Below are positions 1 through 8,945 of a stretch of DNA of 64,000 nucleotides, in pieces. The number at the start of each line of letters is the position of its first letter. Position 1 is the stretch's first letter. Source of the DNA: Papio anubis (taxonomy: Eukaryota > Chordata > Mammalia > Primates > Cercopithecidae); contig NC_044996.1 of the NCBI RefSeq assembly GCF_008728515.1, positions 127,091,595 through 127,155,594 on the forward strand, given 5' to 3'. The translations under genes and the position numbers were made by a program. Under the pieces are notes generated by a model. The model had not been told where the DNA came from. It did no database searches and saw only the letters and a list, made by a program, of their open reading frames with translations.

Positions 1-60
1 AAAGCAAAGCATGTAGTACATAAATAAACATTACTTCTTGCAATTCTCCCAGCTTTATAT

Positions 61-359
61 GCCCATCCTTAGCTCACACCTGCAATCCCAGCACTTTGGG
101 AGGCCAAGGCAGGCAGATAATGAGGTCAGGAGTTCAAGACCAGCCTGGACAACATGGTGAAACCCTGGCTCTGCTAAAAATACAAAAATTAGCCAGGCAT
201 GGGGGCACATGCCTGTAATCCCAGCTACTTGGGAGACTGAGGCAAGAGAATTGCTTGAACCCAGGAGGCGGAGGTTGCAGTGAGCCGAGATCACACCATT
301 GCACTCCAGCATGGGGGACAGAGCAAGATTCCGTCTCAAAAAAGAAAAGAAAAGAAAAT
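61..359 (+). mobile_element. Alu (S-type)
   Basis: Both Alu monomers are present, with the internal A-rich linker and an A-rich tail ending in AAAAG units. The first bases of the head are degraded. The spurious frame on the opposite strand here is a typical Alu translation. Confidence 0.93.
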
Positions 360-1227
360 AACTCATGGCAAAAGCAAACTCAATTCAAGGCTGAATCAAT
401 ATGTAGATTTCAAAGGAAATACTTGAAGAAGGTGATGCTGCAGTTATTCTTTGTACATGTGGAGAGGAACAGTGGGCAATAGCATTGTATACAGGCATGA
501 GCTAACAACTTTACACCAAGAACAACTTGAATGAATGCTCACGCAATCACCAAGGTAATCAAAAACTTAGCATGGCAAAGATTTCCTAAAAAGAATTCAG
601 TATGTAGGGACATTTACTATGGGAGAAAGAAACAAATCAGGATATAAAAAAATAACACCTTTATAGCACTTATATATAAATAAGCCCACCTGAACATAAA
701 ATGTTTAACAGAGACCAATTTAATGTAAAAGATAAGGCCACAGAATGTGAACCAGATTTGAAAATGGTGCTCCTGATGAAGATTAGTGCTCCTATACAAT
801 AGTGACAAAATTTCCTAAAACCATTCTAGGTGCATAAAATATGAAATAGCATAAATGCTGAGAAATATTGAACTATATCTAAGACACTGTATTTGGAAGA
901 ACAAAAGAATAAAGCAAATTTAATGAAACATTTCATTAAAACATTAAATACTTTGAGCAGATTAAAGGTGTCTGGAGGGAAAAAAACAGCCAAGAATTTT
1001 AAGTTTAAATATGGAAGAGAGCTAAAGCTGTTAGAAAAAATATTCTAATTCAGTTATAAATAGAAATGACATTCCTATATAAGGTTAACAGAACGGTGAG
1101 GGATAAAAGGTACTTTTAGAAAATTAAAGGGAATTTCTACAAAAACAATGAAAATAATACTGCAGACGACAATCAATCAAGAAAGGAGTTACAAAAATTT
1201 TAATGAAACAAGAGAAGAATATCTTAC
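360..1227. other. A+T-rich non-coding DNA, no element recognised
   Basis: This stretch is A+T-rich without long frames, CpG clusters or a repeat I can name. By position it would be an intron of the candidate minus-strand gene, left of which the window ends. Confidence 0.5.
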
Positions 1228-1275
1228 CTTGCAGAGATTATGACCTTTCTGGTAAATTACCAAGGTTCCATTGAA
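1228..1275 (-). other. candidate internal exon (leftmost), minus strand
   Basis: Read on the minus strand, this 48-base segment follows an AG after a T/A-rich run and ends CTGCAAG before GTAAGA, a near-perfect donor. Only one of three frames is open (FNGTLVIYQKGHNLCK). That frame does not join in phase with the candidate exon at 3338-3371, so either an exon lies between them, one call is wrong, or the transcript is non-coding. I do not recognise the peptide. The acceptor tract is weak, and the donor is the main evidence. Confidence 0.3.
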
Positions 1276-1476
1276 CTAAAATTATTGGGTTTTGTAGCAT
1301 TTCATTTCATGTCACACCCCTGCTTAAAATCTTTAACCGTTTCCCAGGAGACTTAGGGCAAGTTCAAAAACCCAGCAAATGGCCTACTAAGCCTTTTCAA
1401 GACCTGGCCCCTGTTGCCAACTTCTGCTTCAATGCCTGTTTCTTTATTTTCTGGTCATTGTAGATTTCTTTCAGTT

Positions 1477-1776
1477 TTTTTTTTTTTTTTTTTTTTTTGA
1501 GTCAGAGTCTCACTGTCACCCAGGCTGGAGTGCAGTGGCATAATCACGGCTCACTGCAGCCTCAAACTCCTGGGCTCAAGCAATCCTCCCAGCTTACTCT
1601 CTGGGAGTAGCTAGGACTACAGGAACATACCACCACACTCAGCTAATTTTGCGTTTTTGTAGAAATGGGGTTTTGCCATTTTGCCCAGGCTGGTCTCGAA
1701 CTCCTGGGCTCAAGTGATCTGCCTGCCTCAGCCTCCCAAAGTACTGGGATTACAGGCATGAGTCACCACGCCCGGC
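1477..1776 (-). mobile_element. AluJ
   Basis: An antisense Alu with a T run at its left end. J-type diagnostics are visible, such as GCAGCCTCAAACTCCTGGGC and CAAGCAATCCTCC. It is inserted into the L2. Confidence 0.9.
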
Positions 1777-1989
1777 CCTCTTTCAGTTCTTTAAAAGGTT
1801 CTGTTGTGCAAAAACCCCAGCTCTCTCACCTTGCCTCATCACATTTGCACCTTCTGTCTGAAAAACTTATTTCCCCAACTAGACCAGGTCCTTCTCATTC
1901 TTCAGGTCTCACTTAAATGTTACTTCCTCAGAGTGACCTTCTCACCTCTTCCCCCAAGGACAGACTCTCCAGCCCTACCCTGTTATATA

Positions 1990-2473
1990 CAGTTGACCCT
2001 TGAACAACACAGGTTTGAACTGCATGGATCCACTTATACCCAGATTTTTTTTTCAATATAAATTACACTGAGTGTGCCTGCCTCTCCTGCCTCCCCTTCC
2101 ACCTTCTCTACCTCTTCCACCTTTGCCCCTTCTGAGACAGCAAGACAACCCCTCCTCTTCCTCCTCAGCCTACTCAGTGTGAAGACAATGAGCACCTTTA
2201 TAATGATCCACTTCCTCTTAACGAATAGTAAGTATCTTTTCTCTTCCTATGATTTTAATAATATTTTCTTCTCTGGCTTACGTTACTATAGGGATACACT
2301 ACATAATACATATAACATACAAAATAACGTGTTAATTGACTATATTACCAGTAAGGCTTCCGGTCAACAGTAGGCTATTTTAGTAAAGTTTTTGGGGGGT
2401 CAAAAGTTATACTTGGATTTTTGACTGCGTGAGGGTCAGCACCCCAACCCCTACGTTGTTCAAGGGTCAGGCA
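1990..2473 (+). mobile_element. Tigger-type (MER2-like) DNA transposon, non-autonomous, ends intact
   Basis: The left end reads CAGTTGACCCTTGAACAAC and the right end is its inverted match (GTTGTTCAAGGGTCA plus a few changed bases). TA dinucleotides flank both ends (1988-1989 and 2474-2475), as expected for pogo/Tigger elements. The interior contains a serine/proline-rich, acidic-tail-like coding remnant resembling the end of a Tigger transposase, with substitutions, so it is not functional. At about 484 bases it is an internally deleted derivative. The exact subfamily (MER2, MER2B or a Tigger) is uncertain. Confidence 0.82.
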
Positions 2474-2529
2474 TACTCCCACAGTGTTCTGTAGTTCTCC
2501 TCTGCATCCATCTCAAGACTAAATTCTTT

Positions 2530-2816
2530 GGCCAGGCTTGGTGGCTCACACCTGTAATCCTAGCACTTTGGGAGACCAAGGTGGGTGGATCCCTTGAGGT
2601 CAGGAGTTTGAAATCAGCCTGGCCAACATGGTGAAACCCCGTCTCCACTGAAAATACAAAAATCAGCCAGGTGTGGAGGCACGCACCTGTAGTCCCAGCT
2701 ACTTGGGAGGCTGAAGCACAAAAATCGCTTGAACCCAGGAGGTAGAGGTGGCAGTGAGCCAAGATTGCACCACTGCACTCCAGCCTGGGCGACAGAGTGA
2801 GATTCTGTCTCAAAAA
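2530..2816 (+). mobile_element. AluS
   Basis: Full-length sense Alu with head GGCCAGGC, TGAGGTCAGGAG in the left monomer and a short A-rich tail. It is inserted into the L2. Confidence 0.92.
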
Positions 2817-2935
2817 ATAATTAATTATTTGAGGGCAGGGCCTACTTACATCTTATTTATCACTCCATGTAGTCTCCAGCACAGTCTGGCACACACTACA
2901 TACTCATTAAGTAATATTTGTTAAATGAATGAAGG

Positions 2936-3452
2936 ACAGATCCTCAGGATGTAGGACAGATTATTTGAGAAATAAATAATTGATAAAGTATAAAACACCT
3001 ACTTGCACAAAATTAGCTTTTGTCTACCCCAACTATTTTCAGTAACTACAATTAAAATCAAACTTTTTCTTTTCATTTGCATTGCTAAACTTGAATTTAG
3101 TGGTAATATTAGGAATAATGATTACTAGCAATTACAGTTAATATATCCCATAAGTGGCTGACAAACCTTGGTGGGGTGTGTGTCTAGGGGTGTGGATAAA
3201 TTCTAGGATATATCACATCTGACCCAGCCTCTAGTAATCTGTGAAAGATTCTACTCATAAGGAAATTAGTTTCTAAAATCAGCAATGTCAGGGTAATCAG
3301 GTAAATCCAGGCAAGTTGTTCTTCAACTATTACTTACCACTCTTTTTATCTGCCGTATCTTCCTCATGAGACTGTATATGTTTACTTTAATTATCAAAAT
3401 ACAATCTCATACTTCCAAGAACCTAATCTTTAAACATAACACAAAATCTTTT
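2936..3452. other. non-repeat DNA containing one candidate exon
   Basis: No repeat recognised. The only notable signal is the exon-like segment at 3338-3371. A short TGGGGTGTGTGTCTAGGGGTGTGG stretch near 3170 is G/T-rich but too short for a repeat call. Confidence 0.45.
3338..3371 (-). other. candidate small internal exon, minus strand
   Basis: On the minus strand a CATATACAG acceptor precedes 34 bases ending GAGTG, followed by GTAAGTAA, which matches the donor consensus very well. In the frame that continues from 4078-4122 it reads SHEEDTADKKS with one base left over, a plausible charged linker. The polypyrimidine tract is poor. No family recognised. Confidence 0.38.
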
Positions 3453-3746
3453 TCTTTCTTTTGAGATGGAGTCTCGCTCTGTGGCCCAGGCTGGAATACA
3501 GTGGCGTGGCCTTGGCTCACTGCAACCCCTGCCTCCCAGGTTCATGGGATTCTCCCGACTCAGCCTCCTGAGCAGCTGGGGTTACAGGTGCGTGCCACCA
3601 CACCCGGCTAATTTTTGTATTATTTGTAGAGACAGGGTTTCACCTTGTTGCCCAGGCTGGTCTCGAACTTCTGACCTCAAGTGATCTGCCCACCTCGGCC
3701 CTCCCAAAGTGCTGGCATTACAGGCATGAGCCACTGCGCCTGGCCC
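3453..3746 (-). mobile_element. AluS
   Basis: Antisense full-length Alu beginning with a T-rich run and ending in the complement of the Alu head (GCGCCTGGCCC). Confidence 0.92.
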
Positions 3747-4077
3747 ATAATACAAAATCTAAACCTGATATCTAAAATTGCAACTCATCTAAAATAATGT
3801 AAGGTAAGCTTTTTAAACAATATATATTATTTATATATGTTTTGTTAATTTCCAGAAACCAAAGTTGTTCTTACTATCAAAATCAAGTTACACTGGCACT
3901 TCATGTTACCATTTGATAGGGTCCAAAAAAAAAAAAAAAAGCAAGCCTATGCCTATTTCGAACCAGTTATGATTGAACTGACAGTAAACTATTAATATCA
4001 GACCAGCACTGTGTGTCTAACCTGTTTGCCATTAAAAATCCAGACACAACCAACCACACAACGAGTTACTGATTTAC

Positions 4078-4122
4078 CTGCCTGGTATATATAAGGGTCA
4101 CTTTCCACTGAGAAATGTTCAC
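4078..4122 (-). other. candidate internal exon, minus strand
   Basis: On the minus strand TTTTCTTTGCTTTTAG is a strong acceptor, followed by 45 bases ending CCAGGCAG before GTAAAT, a good donor. Two frames are open: VNISQWKVTLIYTRQ, which is in phase with the preceding candidate exon and with the next one, and EHFSVESDPYIYQA. Good signals on both sides make this one of the better exon calls in the window. Product unknown. Confidence 0.45.
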
Positions 4123-4395
4123 CTAAAAGCAAAGAAAATTAGATACAGTTTCCCAAAACACTTTACTTCTAACCAAACCATTACATTCCTCTACTATATG
4201 TACCCAAAAACATAACGTCCCTAAGCAGTGTCCGTCCACACAAGCAATACACCAAGCAAAGGAGGAAACCTGCACAAGTGGGGATCAGCCTGTGCTGATG
4301 AGACTTCCCATTCCCAAGCTGGCCTTACTCCCCAGCCCACCCTAGAAGGTCACTAAGAAGAAAATGATGCAGGCAGGAAAAGGCAGTTACGGTAC

Positions 4396-4462
4396 CTTGC
4401 ATGTTAAGCTGTTTGCAAATCCCATCACAATCCAGTCTGAAGTAGACGAAGTGTCTAAATAT
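4396..4462 (-). other. candidate internal exon, minus strand
   Basis: On the minus strand a CATCAAATTCAG acceptor precedes 67 bases ending CATGCAAG, followed by GTACCG. Two frames are open. The one in phase with 11369-11412 and 4078-4122 reads YLDTSSTSDWIVMGFANSLTCK. It contains the first ATG codons of the proposed transcript, so if the exons are real translation could begin here. I do not recognise the protein. Confidence 0.42.
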
Positions 4463-4860
4463 CTGAATTTGATGAAGCCTGCTCTATGACATGCACATTA
4501 GGCACGGATCTGTCAAGAGGGATTAGAGGTCCAAACAATAAAATGCACAATGTTATTAGCTTAAAATCAAGAAAACCAATTGTTTCCCTGTGCTCTTACA
4601 TTTGGAAGTAACTTTTTCTTGCACAATAATTATGTTACTTTTACCTTCATTTCTTTTCCCTGCATTCCCAACATATCACCAAGAATGTTGTATTTTATTT
4701 GCTGGTTTAAAAAAGATCAAATGAAAATAAAATTTAAGCCACAAACACAAGGTAATTTATACCATTTGCCATTATGATCCTTTAAATTTTGCTATGTATT
4801 ATGCTTAGGCAAGAATTTTTGAAAATACAAAAAGCATTAATAAATGATAATATGTGTGGA

Positions 4861-5151
4861 TTTTTTTTTTGAAACGGAGTCTCGCTCTCGTTGCCCAGGC
4901 TGGAGTCTAATGGTGCCATCTTGGCTCACCGCAACCTCCACCTCCCGGGTTCAAGCAATTCTCCTGCCTCAGGCTCCCGAGGAGCTGGGATTACAGGCAT
5001 GTGCCACCACACTCGGCTAATTTTGTATTTTTAGTAGAGACGGTTTCTCCATGTTGCTCAGGCTGGTCTCGAACTCCCGACCTCAGGTGATCCGTCTGCC
5101 TTGGCTTCCCAAAGTGCTGGAATTACAGGCGTGAGCCACCACGCCCAGCCA
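4861..5151 (-). mobile_element. AluS
   Basis: Antisense full-length Alu with a short T run at 4861 and the head complement CACGCCCAGCC at the right end. Confidence 0.92.
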
Positions 5152-5153
5152 AG

Positions 5154-5156
<3 letters not shown>

Positions 5157-5230
<74 letters not shown>
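5157..5230. repeat. (TG)19 microsatellite, then TATATA and a T30 run
   Basis: An uninterrupted TG repeat occupies 5157-5194, followed by three TA units. The T run from 5201 is the tail of the next antisense Alu. Long pure dinucleotide tracts like this are usually polymorphic. Confidence 0.95.
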
Positions 5231-5231
<1 letters not shown>

Positions 5232-5515
5232 AGACAGGGTTTCACTCCTGTTGCCCAGGCTGGAGTGAATGGTACGATCTTGGCTCATTGCAACCTCTGC
5301 CTCCCAGGCTCAAGCCATCCTCCCACCTCAGCCTCCCAGAAGGCTGGGACTACAGGTGTACACCACTGCACTCAACTGATTTTTGTATTTTTTGTAGAGA
5401 CAGGGTTTCACCATGTTGGCCAGGCTGGTCTCAAACTCCTGACCTCAAATGAAATGCCTGCCTTGGCCTCCCAAAGTGCTGAGATTACAGGCGTGAGCCA
5501 CCTACACCTGGCCTC
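5201..5515 (-). mobile_element. Alu (S/J)
   Basis: Antisense full-length Alu whose tail abuts the TG microsatellite. Its head ends at about 5515, and the next Alu begins 28 bases later in the opposite orientation. Confidence 0.92.
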
Positions 5516-5543
5516 CAGAAGATATTTTTTAAGGACATCTTTT

Positions 5544-5853
5544 AGGCCAGGCACACTGGTTCATGCCTGTAATCCCAGCACTTTGGGAGGCCAAAGTAGG
5601 GGAATGGCTTGAGCCCCGGAGTTCAAGACCAGCCTGAACAAAACTGTGAGAACCCGTCTCTACAAAATACAAAAAAATTAGCCAGGCATGGCGGCCTGCG
5701 CCTATAGTCCCAGCTACTCAGGAAGCTGAGGTGGGAGGATCACTTGAGCCTGGGGAGGCAGAGGCTGCAGTGAGCCATGATCACACTACTGTACTCTAGC
5801 CTGGGTGACAGACTTGAGACCCTGTCTCACCCTTAGAAAAAAAAAAAAAAAAG
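5544..5853 (+). mobile_element. AluJ
   Basis: Sense Alu with J-type right-monomer features (GGGAGGATCACTTGAGCCTGGGGAGGC) and a pure A tail. It forms a head-to-head inverted pair with the copy at 5201-5515. Confidence 0.9.
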
Positions 5854-5913
5854 ACATCTGTTAAGATCTACATGATTTCATTTGTCAATGTCTGATGATA
5901 AAGAGATCTAGGT

Positions 5914-6222
5914 TGGCCAGGCACGGTAGCTTACACCTGTAATCCTAGCACTTTGGGAGGCCGAGGCAGGCAGATCACCTGAGGTCAGGGGTTCAAGACC
6001 AGCCTGGCCAACATGGTGAAACCCTGTCTCTACTAAAAACACAAAAATTAGCCAGGCATGGTGGCACATGCCTGTAATCCCAGCTACTTGGGAGACTGAG
6101 GCAGGAGAATCGCTTGAACCCAGGAAGCAGAGGTTGCAGTGAGCCGAGATCACACCACTGTACTCTGGCCTGGGTGACAGTGAGATCACATCTTAAAAAA
6201 AAAAAAAGAAAGAAAGAAAGAA
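5914..6222 (+). mobile_element. AluS
   Basis: Full-length sense Alu whose tail has grown into GAAA units (about 6206-6222). Confidence 0.92.
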
Positions 6223-6386
6223 ATTAGCCAGGCGCAGTGGCGTGTGCCAGTAGCTCCAGCTACTCAAGAGGCTGAGGTGGGAGGATCGCTCAAGTCTGGG
6301 AGGTGGAGGTTGCAGTGAAGTTAGATCACAGCACTGCACTCCAGCCTGGGCAACAGAGTGAGACCCTGTCTCAAAAAAAAAGAAAA
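6223..6386 (+). mobile_element. Alu right-monomer fragment
   Basis: Begins at AATTAGCCAGGCGCAGTGG and continues through one monomer to an A-rich tail. The left monomer is absent. It directly follows the tail of the preceding Alu. Confidence 0.85.
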
Positions 6387-6424
6387 GAGGTCTAGGTGAA
6401 GCAAGTAAATAAGGTTTAAAAAAC

Positions 6425-6580
6425 TCATTGACAGGAGAGAATTTTGGGGGTGATGGAAATGTTCTAAAACTGGACTGTAATGATAGCTATGCCAACTCCA
6501 TAAATTCACTTAAAAATAATGGAATCATACACTAAAAAGGTGAGTTTTATGGTATGTAAAGTACCCCTCCATTACGTTAT
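6425..6580 (+). mobile_element. L1M (L1MB-like) 3' UTR fragment
   Basis: The series GGTGATGGAAATGTTCTAAAA, a diverged middle, and GTGAGTTTTATGGTATGTAAA matches the 3' UTR of L1MB-type elements as I know it. A younger Alu is inserted directly after it. Confidence 0.65.
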
Positions 6581-6595
6581 AAAGAAATCAACAAA

Positions 6596-6870
6596 ATTTT
6601 GTCATCCCAGCACTTTGGGAGGCCAAGGCAGGCAGATCACAAGGTCAGGAGATCAAGACCATCCTGGCTAACACGGTAAAACCCCGTCTCTACTAAAAAT
6701 ACAAAAAAAAATTAGCCAGGCGTGGTGGCGGGCGCCTGTTAGTCCCAGCTACTCAGGAGGCTGAGGCAGGAGAATAGTGTGAACCTGGGAGGCAGAGCTT
6801 GCAGTGAGCTGAGACCGCACCACTGCACTCCAGCCTGAGCGACAGAGCGAGACTCCATCTCAAAAAAAAA
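6596..6870 (+). mobile_element. AluY-like, 5'-truncated, exact target duplication
   Basis: Starts inside the left monomer (CATCCCAGCACTTTGGG). The 15-base duplication AAAGAAATCAACAAA is exact at 6581-6595 and 6871-6885. Carries AluY-type features such as GGAGATCAAGACCATCCTGGC. Confidence 0.93.
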
Positions 6871-7133
6871 AAAGAAATCAACAAATTAACGCACAGGTAC
6901 CATCTGTGTAGAAATATGGTCCTGCTTCGGCCAAGATTATTTCTGGCCCTGAGGCTCTACAGTATTCATCAGCACTTTCTAACTTTAATAAGTAACAAAA
7001 GTGATTTTAATCGATTACAGAAAAAGATGTTAAGTCCTCTTTTTTTCTAACATGGACTTTTAAGTGTTCTTTTAGGGTACATAACTGTTTAGTTCTCTTA
7101 ATGATAGGTCTTACTTTTAAAAAAAAAATTCAG

Positions 7134-7432
7134 AGCCAGGCGTGGTGGCTCACGCCTGTAGTCCCAACACTTTGGGAGGCCGAGGCAGGAGGATCACCTG
7201 AGGTCAGGAGTTCGAGACCACTTGGCCAATATGGTGAAACCCCATCTCTATTAAAAATGCAAAAAAGTTAGCCGGGCATGGTGGCGGGCGCCTGTAATTC
7301 CAGCTACTCAGGAGGCTAAGGCAAGAGAATCACTTGAACCCAGGAGGCAGAGGTTGCGGTAAGCCGAGATCCCATCACTGCACTCCAGCCTGGGTGACAG
7401 AGCAGCACTCTGTCTCATTAAAAAAAAAAAAA
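7134..7432 (+). mobile_element. AluS
   Basis: Full-length sense Alu with head GCCAGGCGTGGTGGC and a long A-rich tail that merges into A/T-rich DNA to about 7456. Confidence 0.92.
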
Positions 7433-7545
7433 AATTTAAAAATTAAAAAAAAAAATTTTAATCACAAGAAGCTTTAAATAGCAGAAAGTTCTACTTTCAC
7501 ATAGAAAAATTTTCAGAGTCCAACCTCTGTATTAGCACACAACAA

Positions 7546-7852
7546 GGGGTGGGTGCGGTGGCTCATGCCTGTAATCCTAGCACTTTGGGAGGCTGAAGCG
7601 GGTGGACTGCCTGAGCTCAGGAGTTTGAGACCAGCCTGAGCAACACGGTGAAACCCACCTCTACTAAAATACAAAAAAATTAGCTGGGCATGGCAGCATG
7701 CACCTGTAATCCCAGTTACTTGGGAGGCTGAGGCAGGAGAATTGCTTGAACCCAGGAGGTGGAGGTTGCAGTGAGCAGAGATCACGCCATTGCACTCCAG
7801 TCTGGGCAACAGAGCGAGATTCCGTCTTAAAAAAAAACACACACACACACAC
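7546..7852 (+). mobile_element. Alu with (CA)n tail
   Basis: Full-length sense Alu. The A tail passes into a CA repeat at about 7837-7852, a common origin of primate microsatellites. Confidence 0.92.
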
Positions 7853-7855
7853 AAT

Positions 7856-8367
7856 AATAGTATATCTCTATAGACTTTACCTCCAGATTTTATTTCACTG
7901 GTCATAATTACACAAGAGGTGCCCATCTGCAAATTATAATGGCTGCCATTTTATTTCAAAGGTATATCTAAGCCACAAAATTGAATTCAAGGAGTATCTT
8001 CGTAGCCTTTATTAGTGTAGCAAATTTAATCAAAGTCCATCAAAGGTTATAATGCAATATCCAGAAACACGAAATACCAAGTAGCTAATTAGAAACAACT
8101 ACCTCATTTTTGGCATGATTATGTACAGCCTTCATTTATGAAGAAACATAACCTCTGTTAGAAAAGTCTGACCCTCTGGTTAGAAAAGTCTGCACTTCCA
8201 ACTGTTCTATCCAGCAGTCCTGATGGATCTGAGTTCAGTCCCCCATACGACTGACTAAAGGTCCAGCAGCCTTGCCAATGTAGCCTGTGAACTCCAAGAA
8301 GCATATGTATACCTTCAGTACCACCCCAGGCATGATATACAGTAGGAACTCAAAATACCCTTGGGGT
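7856..8367. other. non-repeat DNA, nothing recognised
   Basis: No element, long frame or splice-flanked open segment stands out. An internal direct repeat, TTAGAAAAGTCTG, occurs near 8158 and 8180. Confidence 0.4.
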
Positions 8368-8655
8368 GGACCTGGCGGTGGCTCATGCCTATAGTCCAAG
8401 CACTTTGGGAGGCCAAAGCAGGAGGGTCGCTTGACGCCAGGAGTTCAAGACCAGCCTGAGCAGCATCATAAGACCTTGCCTCTATTAAAAATAAAGAAAA
8501 ACTGGCCTGGTATGGGAGCACGTGCCTGTAGTCGCCAGCTACTAGGGAGGCTGAGGTGGGAGGATTGATTGAGTCTACCAGGTTAAGGGTGCAGCAAGCT
8601 GTGATAACACCACTGCACTCCAGCCTGGGCAACGGAGTGAGACCCCGTGTCAAAA
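8368..8655 (+). mobile_element. AluJ, diverged
   Basis: Sense Alu with many substitutions and an A-poor tail. The last Alu before the 5.8-kb Alu-free interval. Confidence 0.88.
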
Positions 8656-8689
8656 ATAAATATGCTTGGGAAATCAGTTTCCTAAAGAG

Positions 8690-8945
8690 AAGCAGAAAGC
8701 ATGGTTTTGAAGAGTACAGCTTCAAGTCAGACCAGTTCGGATGGCAATTTTGCTGCTTCTGATGACTAGCTGGGTAATCTCAGCAAAGTACTTTATTTCT
8801 CTGAGCCCATTTGACATGTATACAGGAGGTAAGAAGACCTACTTCATAGAGCTGTTGTGAGAATACACATGTATTCATGCAAATAAATTACTTGTCACAG
8901 TGTCTGGCATTCAGTACGGCTCAATAGATGGAGTATTATAATTAT
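8690..8945 (+). mobile_element. MIR
   Basis: In order: a GGTTTTGAAGAGTACAG segment, GACTAGCTGGGTAATCTCAGC, CTTATTTCTCTGAGCCC, CATAGAGCTGTTGTGAGAA and GTGTCTGGCATTCAGTA. This is the conserved layout of a MIR SINE. Confidence 0.75.

Larger units (their letters stand above)
1300..2935 (+). mobile_element. L2 LINE 3' region, split by three younger elements
   Basis: Pieces at about 1300-1476, 1777-1989, 2474-2529 and 2817-2935 read in order as the 3' part of an L2. Landmarks are a CCTGCTTAAAATC segment, a CACTTAAATGTTACTTCCTCAGAG segment in two parts, and an ending like GAGGGCAGG ... TTTGTTAAATGAATGAA. An AluJ, a Tigger-type transposon and an AluS interrupt it. Family assignment is from memory of the L2 consensus. 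Confidence 0.65.
3747..4860. other. non-repeat DNA with two candidate exons and a short A run
   Basis: No interspersed repeat recognised in 1.1 kb. It holds the exon-like segments at 4078-4122 and 4396-4462 and a 16-17-base A run near 3926. The lack of repeats around these segments agrees with their being genic. Confidence 0.5.

Noticed and set aside
5160..5612. 150-codon plus-strand frame (and similar frames of 130-166 codons elsewhere, such as 59607-60107 minus)
   Set aside because: The translations are the standard Alu peptide (SPRLECSGAISAHCNL, GFHHVGQAGLELLTS) joined to simple repeats; they reflect Alu sequence, not genes.
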